NCBI GenBank assembly: GCA_022414725.1
Contig: CM039465.1
Span: 1 to 64,000 of the forward strand
Reading direction: 5' to 3'
Source: Microglena sp. YARC
Lineage: Eukaryota; Chlorophyta; Chlorophyceae; Chlamydomonadales; Chlamydomonadaceae
DNA: 64,000 bases
A program made the position numbers and the translations under genes. This document shows, piece by piece, positions 45,841 through 54,700 of this stretch (position 1 is its first letter; each line of letters opens with the position of its first letter). The notes under the pieces are model-generated. The model was given only the letters and a program-made list of their open reading frames with translations. It ran no database searches and was not told the DNA's origin.

Positions 45841-46041
45841 CATTGTTTTTCTTTTCAGCTATGAGCAGCAGCTTCTAGGCAGCTCCCTGACTCATCCTCT
45901 GGGCTATCTGCCAAGATTTCAGCATGTGTAGATTACTGATGACATCAGCGTCCAGGTGCAGTAGACTGCGTTAGCTTTGGCTGGATAGGGAGGCAGGGGA
46001 GCTGCTTAGAAGCTGCAGTCCGTAGCTGAAAAGAAAAGCAC
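45841..46041. mobile_element. FB foldback element in PDXK intron 1, second copy
   Basis: Only 43 bp from the previous FB element. Right arm GGGAGCTGCTTAGAAGCTGC. The two differ internally, so they are separate insertions and not a duplication. Confidence 0.85.
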
Positions 46042-46099
46042 TACTTACAGGGTGGGATGAAAAAACGGGCTTGCTCTCCTGTGGCATGTTGCATGGCTG

Positions 46100-46500
46100 A
46101 GGTGTATTGCTGATGTACCTCACTATTGGGTGGCTGGGTGGCTGGTTGGGGGTGGGTGGGGGATAAGGGTGGGTGCGCGCTTGCCTTCATGGGGGTGGAT
46201 GGAGGGGGGTGACTGGGTGGGTGGGTGCCTGCATGGGGGGGGAGGGGGGCTGGGTGGGTGGTTGGATAAGGGTGGTTGAATGCGCGCTTGCCTGCATGGG
46301 GGGTGGGGGGTGGATGGGTGGGTGGGTGCCTGCATGGGGGGGGAGGGGGGGCTGGGTGGGTGGGTGGATAAGGATGGTTGAATGCGCGCTTGCCTGCACG
46401 GGGCTGGGTGGGTGGCTGGGTGGCTGGGGGATAAAGGTGTGTGGGTGGGTGCCTGCATGGGGGGGAGTGGGGGCTATGTGGATAAGGGTGGTTGGATGCG
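46100..46500. repeat. ~115-bp G-rich minisatellite, ~3.5 copies
   Basis: Units marked by GCGCGCTTGCCTGCATGGGG and GGTGGGTGGGTGCCTGCATG. It lies in intron 1. Confidence 0.85.
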
Positions 46501-46689
46501 CGCTTGCCTGCACTATTAAGCGGCTTCACGAACGCATGCTTGATCGAGGAGATGAAGATGGCAAACAAAGTATGCATGGATGAATGAAAGCATAGCAGTC
46601 GTCAGTAGTTGGAAAATTAACTTTACAAATGTATACGTTGTAGGGCCCCTGGGTATGATGATTCATGAGGTAAGGGGATGTTAGCCCCT

Positions 46690-46800
46690 GCCTAAGTTAG
46701 CCCCCACTTACCTTAAACCTAAAACCATATAAACCCTAAACATTTGAATAAAAAACCGAATCACTCAACCCTAAACCCTAAAACCCCTAAACCTAAGTGG
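46690..46800. repeat. CCCTAAA-rich telomere-like tract
   Basis: AACCCTAAACCCTAAAACCC and related degenerate units, interrupted; the neighbouring G run is at 46,877-46,894. Confidence 0.65.
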
Positions 46801-46955
46801 GGTCTAAACCCCACCTACCCACCCACCCACCAAATCATGAATGGATGGGCGGGTTGGGGGGTTGGGGGGTTGAGAGGGGGGGGGGGGGGGGGGGGAGATA
46901 ATGCAGGCAGGAGCTTGGAACACAAAACGCTGTCCAGTTCGAAGTGTTGGCTATG

Positions 46956-47146
46956 AAAGTAATGATAACGCCTGGTGGGGCGTGGTATCAAGGGAACCTC
47001 ATCTTACGGCGGTAGGGAACGGGCTGCTACATTGCCTGGACAAAGCTACCATGGCGGGTGACAGCGACCGCGAACACGAAAGCGCACCCGTGGGGATCCG
47101 AACCCGGCACCTTAGTCGTTCTAGGAGCTTTACCTCTGAGCCATGC
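46956..47146 (-). mobile_element. tRNA-derived SINE, head type 2, in PDXK intron 1
   Basis: On the minus strand A box TGGCTCAGAGG and B box GGTTCGGATCC; the body ends GGCGTTATCATTAC. Confidence 0.8.
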
Positions 47147-47329
47147 ATCACTAGATGATATAGATCAGGAAGGAGATGGGAAGAAGTATGTGATTTTGTG
47201 AAAGACCAAACACATGGTGTGATGGCGGTGGTTGGTGGAGGGTTGGTGAGAAAAAGGTACACATAGCCACTTATTAAGTCAATTGACTAATTGACTAATC
47301 GACTTGAGGCTCGATTCTTACATCATCAA

Positions 47330-47460
47330 CTGCCATGTTGTCATCATCAATCACCATTTTTTTATCATCAACCGCCATGTTGTCATCATCAATCAATATT
47401 TTAAATCATCAACCGCCATGTTGTCATCATCAATCACCATTTGTACATCAATTCACAATT
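47330..47460. repeat. ~49-bp minisatellite, 3 copies
   Basis: Repeats of CCGCCATGTTGTCATCATCA then ATCACCATTT; it ends 43 bp before exon 2. Confidence 0.8.
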
Positions 47461-47502
47461 TGATCATATCTTAAGTTATTTTGGCCCCTTTTCTTGCTGC
47501 AG

Positions 47503-47586
47503 GATATATTGGTTCCATATCATTGCTTGAGAAAATAGCAGAAACTCTGGAGAAGCTACGCACTTGGAACCCCGAGCTTGTGTATG
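47503..47586 (+). CDS. PDXK: Pyridoxal kinase, exon 2
   Basis: 84 bp encoding YIGSISLLEKIAETLEKLRT then WNPELVY. Acceptor TTGCTGCAG; donor GTAAGC leaves one base of Val in the conserved VYVCDP. Its last ~20 bp and donor are repeated downstream at 48,014-48,140. Confidence 0.93.
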
Positions 47587-47601
47587 GTAAGCCAACAACA
47601 C

Positions 47602-47602
<1 letters not shown>

Positions 47603-47640
<38 letters not shown>

Positions 47641-47735
47641 TGACTGACTGACTGACTGGCTGGCTGACTGACTGACTGACTGACTGACTGACTGACTGAC
47701 TGACTGACTGACTGACAGACAGACAGACAGACTGA
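47603..47735. repeat. GACA / GACT tetranucleotide array
   Basis: Starts 17 nt after the exon 2 donor: CAGA repeats, then CTGA repeats, then CAGA again. It runs into an R6 element whose own 5' part carries GACAGACA-like sequence, so the array may have expanded from it. Confidence 0.9.
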
Positions 47736-47739
47736 CAGA

Positions 47740-47805
47740 CTGACAAAGGGGTAACTCTGGAGGCTTCCGCCCCCCAGAAGGGGGGGCTCCGCCAAAAATC
47801 ACTGA
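47740..47805. repeat. R6 hairpin element
   Basis: CCGCCCCCCAGAAGGGGGGG followed by CTCCGCCAAAAATC. Confidence 0.6.
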
Positions 47806-48013
47806 TGAACCGAAGAACTGAAACTGAAAGCCCGTAGATGTGTGTATGTTGCAGTCCAGGGGTAGGCCAAATAGGCTAAAGGGACTTGCCTAACCGTGAC
47901 AGGAAGGGCTCAAAAAGAAAAAAACATTGACGAGCTTAACCCCAAATATGAAATATATCATATCTGTATATGTGAAGTGCATCACTAGGGCAATTTGCTT
48001 CATTGATTGATGT

Positions 48014-48140
48014 GAACCCCTGAGCTTGTGTATGGTAACACCCCAGCTTGTGTATGGCAACCCCTGAGCTTGTGTATGGTAACACCTCAGCTTGTTTATG
48101 GCAACCCCTGAGCTTGTGTATGGTAACACCTGAGCTTGCA
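48014..48140 (+). repeat. Tandem copies of the exon 2 / intron 2 junction
   Basis: Exon 2 ends CCCCGAGCTTGTGTATG|GTAAGC. Here CCCCTGAGCTTGTGTATGGT-AACACC appears three times, alternating with a variant CAGCTTGTGTATGGC-AAC in which the donor GT is GC; a sixth partial copy follows. The unit pair is ~44 bp. Confidence 0.9.
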
Positions 48141-48146
48141 TATGTG

Positions 48147-48296
48147 TAGGGACCGGCACATCATATGATGTTGACCAAAGGCGAGTATGATATCATATGA
48201 TACCATACAAAATGCATCATATGATATTGTACAGAAATGGTAACTTTAGCCCAGTCAGACTGCCGGCATCATATGCCATCATATAGCCGTTCCCTA
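48147..48296 (+). mobile_element. M1 MITE in PDXK intron 2
   Basis: TAGGGACCGGCACATCATAT to GCCGTTCCCTA. It directly follows the junction array. Confidence 0.85.
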
Positions 48297-48519
48297 TGTA
48301 TATGTGTAGTGCATCACTAGGGCAAATCGCCTGCTTGATGGATAAGTGTGGATGGGGCAAACCAATCGATTTACCGACGGGGGCCCTGAGTTTGTGTCAT
48401 TGGTAATTTAATTATATGGTTAATCAAATAAATGAAACTCGCACGGATTATCCAGGGTACATCACCATTTCACCAATATGACTCCCATTTCTCAGTTTCA
48501 AAAGCATCCAATGCCGCCT

Positions 48520-49020
48520 TGCCCACCCACTTGCAACTTCAAAAAAATCCAATTTGCTACCAATTTCTTATTTCTTATTTGACTACATTTTCTTATTTGA
48601 CTCCAATTTATTATTTGACTCCAATTTCTTCTTTACACGAGCCTACAATGCCGCCTTGCCCACTCACTTTCAATTTTTACAATTTATTATTTGACTCCAA
48701 TTTCTTATTTGACTTCAATTTCTTCTTTACACGAGCCTACAATGCTGCCTTGCCCACTCTCTTGCAGCTTTTACAATTGATTGTTTAACTCAAATTCCTT
48801 CTTTACACGAGCCTCGAATGCCGCCTTGCCCACTCACTTGAAACTTTGAACATTTCCTATTTGCCACCAATTTCTTACTTCTTATTTGACTCCATTTTTC
48901 TTATTTGACTCCAATTTCATAATTGACTCCAATTTCTTCTTTACACAAGCCTCTAATTCCGCCTTGCCCCCTCACTTGCAACTTTTCCAATTTCTTCTTT
49001 ACATGAGCCTCCAATGCCGC
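48520..49020. repeat. ~65-75-bp degenerate minisatellite, ~6 copies
   Basis: Units marked by TTCTTCTTTACACGAGCCT, AATGCCGCCTTGCCCACTCA and ATTTCTTATTTGACTCC. The last unit runs directly into the TCAC array, which grew from its CCCACTCACT segment. Confidence 0.8.
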
Positions 49021-49024
49021 CTTG

Positions 49025-49884
49025 CCCACTCACTCACTCACTCACTCACTCACTCACTCACTCACTCACTCACTCACTCACTCACTCACTCACTCACTCA
49101 CTCACTCACTCACTCACTCACTCACTCACTCACTCACTCACTCACTCACTCACTCACTCACTCACTCACTCACTCACTCACTCACTCACTCACTCACTCA
49201 CTCACTCACTCACTCACTCACTCACTCACTCACTCACTCACTCACTCACTCACTCACTCACTCACTCACTCACTCACTCACTCACTCACTCACTCACTCA
49301 CTCACTCACTCACTCACTCACTCACTCACTCACTCACTCACTCACTCACTCACTCACTCACTCACTCACTCACTCACTCACTCACTCACTCACTCACTCA
49401 CTCACTCACTCACTCACTCACTCACTCACTCACTCACTCACTCACTCACTCACTCACTCACTCACTCACTCACTCACTCACTCACTCACTCACTCACTCA
49501 CTCACTCACTCACTCACTCACTCACTCACTCACTCACTCACTCACTCACTCACTCACTCACTCACTCACTCACTCACTCACTCACTCACTCACTCACTCA
49601 CTCACTCACTCACTCACTCACTCACTCACTCACTCACTCACTCACTCACTCACTCACTCACTCACTCACTCACTCACTCACTCACTCACTCACTCACTCA
49701 CTCACTCACTCACTCACTCACTCACTCACTCACTCACTCACTCACTCACTCACTCACTCACTCACTCACTCACTCACTCACTCACTCACTCACTCACTCA
49801 CTCACTCACTCACTCACTCACTCACTCACTCACTCACTCACTCACTCACTCACTCACTCACTCACTCACTCACTCACTCACTCA
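49025..49884 (+). repeat. (ACTC)n array, ~215 copies, before exon 3
   Basis: About 860 bp of perfect tetranucleotide ending 23 nt before exon 3. Open in all three forward frames as (SLTH)n because 4 and 3 are coprime; not coding. It is 75% pyrimidine on the transcribed strand. Confidence 0.97.
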
Positions 49885-49907
49885 TTCACTCAATCGCTGA
49901 CTTGCAG

Positions 49908-50009
49908 TATGTGATCCAGTGCTGGGAGACGAGGGGCGACTCTATGTTCAGCCGGACCTGGTTGCAGCCTACATCAGCAAAATCGTCCCTCTAGCCACTA
50001 TCATTGTCC
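49908..50009 (+). CDS. PDXK: Pyridoxal kinase, exon 3
   Basis: 102 bp completing V-CDPVLGDEGRLYVQPDLVA and AYISKIVPLATIIV. CDPVLGD is the conserved ribokinase-superfamily motif in PDXK. Acceptor GACTTGCAG, donor GTAAGT. Confidence 0.95.
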
Positions 50010-50063
50010 GTAAGTGCTCTCACACCTCCCCTGCGCCTTCATGTGTATTTGTATGTGTATGTG

Positions 50064-50188
50064 TGTTACAGTCTAGGGGTAGGCCAAGTAGGCTAAAGGG
50101 ACTTGCCCAACCGTGACAAGAAGATCTAAAAAGATCAAGCATTGATGAACTGAACCCCAAACAATCATTTACCGACGGGATCCCTGAA
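50064..50188 (+). repeat. R3 repeat in PDXK intron 3
   Basis: GTCTAGGGGTAGGCCAAGTA to TTACCGACGGGATCCCTGA; truncated on the right. Confidence 0.75.
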
Positions 50189-50223
50189 TGAAAGGACCAA
50201 TCAGACCATTCCTGCATGTTGGT

Positions 50224-50381
50224 GCGGACCGGCGTATCATATGCTGTTGACCAAAAGCAAGTATGATATCATATGAAATCATACAAACAGCATCATATTA
50301 TTCATATGACATTGTATATAAATGGTAACTTTTGCCTAGTCAGACTGCCGGCATCATATGATATCATATTGCCATTCCCTA
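50224..50381 (+). mobile_element. M1 MITE in PDXK intron 3
   Basis: CGGACCGGCGTATCATATGC to TTGCCATTCCCTA. Confidence 0.8.
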
Positions 50382-50415
50382 CATGTTGGTGCTGTGTTGG
50401 CACTCTCTCTCCGCT

Positions 50416-50710
50416 TTCAAATGTCTTGTATTGATTCAATTTTCTTGTATTGTTCAAATGTCTTGTTTGTATTCAAATGTCTTGTATTGTTCAAATGTCT
50501 TGTATTTATTCAAATGTCTTGTATTATTCAAATGTCTTGTATTGATTCAAGTGTCTTGTATTTATTCAAATGTCTTGTATTATTCAAATGTCTTGTATTG
50601 TTCAAATTTCTTGTTTTTATTCAAATGTCTTGTATTATTCAAATGTCTTGTATTGTTCAAATGCCTTGTATTATTCAAATGTCTTGTATTATTCACATGT
50701 GTTGTATTTA
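50416..50710. repeat. ~17-bp minisatellite, ~16 copies
   Basis: Repeats of TTCAAATGTCTTGTATT(G/A); intron 3. Confidence 0.9.
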
Positions 50711-50740
50711 TAATACCTATATCTACCAAATGACCTGGAG

Positions 50741-50888
50741 AGACTTAGACATGTCTATAATCGGTCGCAGATTGAACCCTGTCACACACCTGGTTTCCGT
50801 TGCTATTGCATCGGGGGAAGTATTGTATTCTGCAGACGGTTAGACGCCAAATCGACAGTGTATAGAACCTCGTAACAGTTCTTCTTCT
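50741..50888. repeat. R5 repeat, solitary
   Basis: GTATTCTGCAGACGGTTAGA then ACCTCGTAACAGTTCTTCTT; intron 3. Confidence 0.65.
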
Positions 50889-51002
50889 AATATGACAGGA
50901 CTGAATACAGGTCCTTTCTCCATCCTGCCATTCTCTGCTATCGCCCTAAACGTTTCTGCACCCCAACTTGCTTACACTCCTGCCTGCTTGCACCCTCTTC
51001 AG

Positions 51003-51106
51003 CCAACCAGTATGAAGCAGAACTGTTGACTGACCTCAAAATCACGAGTGTCGAAGACGGTTTTGCTGCATGTGAAGCACTGCATGCTCAAGGACCTCAA
51101 ACTGTG
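51003..51106 (+). CDS. PDXK: Pyridoxal kinase, exon 4
   Basis: 104 bp encoding P-NQYEAELLTDLKITSVEDG and FAACEALHAQGPQTV. NQxEAELL is the PDXK signature after the ATP-binding strand. Acceptor CTCTTCAG, donor GTGGGT, phase 0. Confidence 0.94.
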
Positions 51107-51124
51107 GTGGGTCCCAAATAGTGT

Positions 51125-51350
51125 TTTATTTTTCGACGACGCGTCGCCATTCTGTCGCCATTCCGTAGAATGCTCCCCCCCCCCCCCCCCCAAAAAAAAA
51201 ACCGATATTGGGACGCGCTGCCCCCCGACCCCCCAGGCTCTGCGCTTCGCACTTCGCCATGCGATGGCTACGCAACAATCCTGAAATCAGGCTTGAGTGG
51301 CCCAAGTAGCTACTCAACCTGGCCTGCATAAATCTGAAATGAAAAACACT
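51125..51350 (-). repeat. R4 repeat with poly-C tract in PDXK intron 4
   Basis: On the minus strand TTCATTTCAGATTTATGC, GAGTAGCTACTTGGGCCACT and GGAATGGCGACAG; the C run is at 51,175-51,192. Confidence 0.65.
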
Positions 51351-51398
51351 GCTCGTCTGGTTCCACATTATTTTGCCAAAGTGCACATGACTTCCGGT

Positions 51399-51550
51399 CA
51401 AATTATCACGGTAGCACAAACTCAGGGCCCCCGTTGGTAAAACTATTGTTTGGGGTTCAGTTCATCAGCACTTTTTCCTTTTAGCCCTTCCTGTCACGGT
51501 TGGGCAAGTCCCTTTATCCTATTTGGCCTACCCCCGGACTGTAACATGCA
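51399..51550 (-). repeat. R3 repeat in PDXK intron 4
   Basis: Antisense copy, CAGGGCCCCCGTTGGTAAAA through GGTTGGGCAAGTCCCTTTAT; ends 35 bp before exon 5. Confidence 0.75.
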
Positions 51551-51585
51551 CACATGACCTCTGGTTGAATCTTGACGCCTTGTAG

Positions 51586-51727
51586 GTGATCACCAGCATG
51601 TCCCTGGCAGAGGATAGTGAAGGTGTGACTCTTATCGGCAGCACCAAGATACAGCAGCAAGGTGGTCCCAGCCTACAGCGTGTCACCTTGCGTATTCAGC
51701 ACATAAATGCATACTTCACTGGTACAG
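51586..51727 (+). CDS. PDXK: Pyridoxal kinase, exon 5
   Basis: 142 bp encoding VITSMSLAEDSEGVTLIGST, KIQQQGGPSLQRVTLRIQHI and NAYFTGT plus the first base of Gly266. Acceptor CCTTGTAG. The donor (ACAG|GTACGA) splits the catalytic GTGD motif (residues 264-267). The last ~24 bp of this exon and the following 35 bp of intron are the unit of the 59-bp array that begins at the same place. Confidence 0.95.
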
Positions 51728-54700
51728 GTACGAATGGTGGTCAACGCATCCTGTGTCATATGTAAATGCATACTTCACTGGTACAGGTACGAATGGTGGT
51801 CAATCATCATTCCTGTGTCATATGTAAATGCATACTTCACTGGTACAGGTACGAATGGTGGTCAATGCATCCTGTGTCATATGTAAATGCATACTTCACT
51901 GGTACAGGTACGAATGGTGGTCAATGCATCCTGTGTCATATGTAAATGCATACTTCACTGGTACAGGTACGAATGGTGGTCAATGCATCCTGTGTCATAT
52001 GTAAAATGCATACTTCACATGGTACAGGTACGAATGGTGGTCAATGCATCCTGTGTATATGTAAATGCATACTTCACTGGTACAGGTACGAATGGTGGTC
52101 AATGCATCCTGTGTCATATGTAAATGCATACTTCACTGGTACAGGTCACATCTGGTAATGAATGTGGTCAATGCATCCTGTGTCATATGTAAATGCATAC
52201 TTCAGGTCAGGTACGAATGGTGGTCAATGCATCCTGTGTCATATGTAAATGCATACTTCACTGGTACAGGTACGAATGGTGGTCAATGCATCCTGTGTCA
52301 TATGTAAATGCATACTTCACTGGTACAGGTACGAATGGTGGTCAATGCATCCTGTGTCATATGTAAATGCATACTTCACTGGTACAGGTACGAATGGTGG
52401 TCAATGCATCCTGTGTCATATGTAAATGCATACTTCACTGGTACAGGTACGAATGGTGGTCAATGCATCCTGTGTCATATGTAAATGCATACTTCACTGG
52501 TACAGGTACGAATGGTGGTCAATGCATCCTGTGTCATATGTAAATGCATACTTCACTGGTACAGGTACGAATGGTGGTCAATGCATCCTGTGTCATATGT
52601 AAATGCATACTTCACTGGTACAGGTACGAATGGTGGTCAATGCATCCTGTGTCATATGTAAATGCATACTTCACTGGTACAGGTACGAATGGTGGTCAAT
52701 GCATCCTGTGTCATATGTAAATGCATACTTCACTGGTACAGGTACGAATGGTGGTCAATGCATCCTGTGTCATATGTAAATGCATACTTCACTGGTACAG
52801 GTACGAATGGTGGTCAATGCATCCTGTGTCATATGTAAATGCATACTTCACTGGTACAGGTACGAATGGTGGTCAATGCATCCTGTGTCATATGTAAATG
52901 CATACTTCACTGGTACAGGTACGAATGGTGGTCAATGCATCCTGTGTCATATGTAAATGCATACTTCACTGGTACAGGTACGAATGGTGGTCAATGCATC
53001 CTGTGTCATAATGTAAATGCATACTTCACTGGTACAGGTACGAATGGTGGTCAATGCATCCTGTGTCATATGTAAATGCATACTTCACTGGTACAGGTAC
53101 GAATGGTGGTCAATGCATCCTGTGTCATATGTAAATGCATACTTCACTGGTACAGGTACGAATGGTGGTCAATGCATCCTGTGTCATATGTAAATGCATA
53201 CTTCACTGGTACAGGTACGAATGGTGGTCAATGCATCCTGTGTCATATGTAAATGCATACTTCACTGGTACAGGTACGAATGGTGGTCAATGCATCCTGT
53301 GTCATATGTAAATGCATACTTCACTGGTACAGGTACGAAATGGTGGTCAATGCATCCTGTGTCATATGTAAATGCATACTTCACTGGTACAGGTACGAAT
53401 GGTGGTCAATGCATCCTGTGTCATATGTAAATGCATACTTCACTGGTACAGGTACGAATGGTGGTCAATGCATCCTGTGTCATATGTAAATGCATACTTC
53501 ACTGGTACAGGTACGAATGGTGGTCAATGCATCCTGTGTCATATGTAAATGCATACTTCACTGGTACAGGTACGAATGGTGGTCAATGCATCCTGTGTCA
53601 TATGTAAATGCATACTTCACTGGTACAGGTACGAATGGTGGTCAATGCATCCTGTGTCATATGTAAATGCATACTTCACTGGTACAGGTACGAATGGTGG
53701 TCAATGCATCCTGTGTCATATGTAAATGCATACTTCACTGGTACAGGTACGAATGGTGGTCAATGCATCCTGTGTCATATGTAAATGCATACTTCACTGG
53801 TACAGGTACGAATGGTGGTCAATGCATCCTGTGTCATATGTAAATGCATACTTCACTGGTACAGGTACGAATGGTGGTCAATGCATCCTGTGTCATATGT
53901 AAATGCATACTTCACTGGTACAGGTACGAATGGTGGTCAATGCATCCTGTGTCATATGTAAATGCATACTTCACTGGTACAGGTACGAATGGTGGTCAAT
54001 GCATCCTGTGTCATATGTAAAATGCATACTTCACTGGTACAGGTACGAATGGTGGTCAATGCAATCCTGTGTCATATGTAAATGCATACTTCACTGGTAC
54101 AGGTACGAATGGTGGTCAATGCATCCTGTGTCATATGTAAATGCATACTTCACTGGTACAGGTACGAATGGTGGTCAATGCATCCTGTGTCATATGTAAA
54201 TGCATACTTTGGTACAGGTACGAATGGTGGTCAATGCATCCTGTGTCATATGTAAATGCATACTTCACTGGTACAGGTACGAATGGTGGTCAATGCATCC
54301 TGTGTCATATGTAAATGCATACTTCACTGGTACAGGGTACGAATGGGTGGTCAATGCAATCCTGTGTCATATGTAAATGCATACTTCACTGGTACAGGTA
54401 CGAAATGGTGGTCAATGCATCCTGTGTCATATGTAAATGCATACTTCACTGGTACAGGTACGAAATGGTGGTCAATGCAGGTCCTCCTGTGTCATATGTC
54501 ATACTTCACTGGTACAGGTACGAATGGTGGTCAATGCATCCTGTGTCATATGTAAATGCATACTTCACTGGTACAGGTACGAATGGTGGTCAATGCATCC
54601 TGTGTCAATATGTAAATGCATACTTCACTGGTACAGGTACGAATGGTGGTCAATGCATCCTGTGTCATATGTAAATGCATACTTCAACTGGTACAGGTAC

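Larger units (their letters stand above)
47847..48425 (+). repeat. R3 repeat split by junction repeats and an M1 MITE
   Basis: The left part ends about 47,945 (TTAACCCCAAATA) and the right part resumes about 48,362 (ACCAATCGATTTACCGACGG). Between them ~40-bp direct repeats (AGTGCATCACTAGGGCAA) bracket the exon-2-junction array and the MITE. Confidence 0.7.

Noticed and set aside
46041..46583. Pro-rich or Gly-rich frames of 108-178 codons
   Set aside because: Artefacts of the 115-bp G-rich minisatellite; open on both strands in several frames.
47471..47802. Minus-strand (SVSQ)n frames
   Set aside because: Translation of the GACA/CTGA microsatellite in PDXK intron 2.
48886..49994. Long plus-strand frames of (SLTH)n, 292-342 codons
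   Set aside because: Translation of the (ACTC)n microsatellite; open in all three forward frames and located in a PDXK intron.
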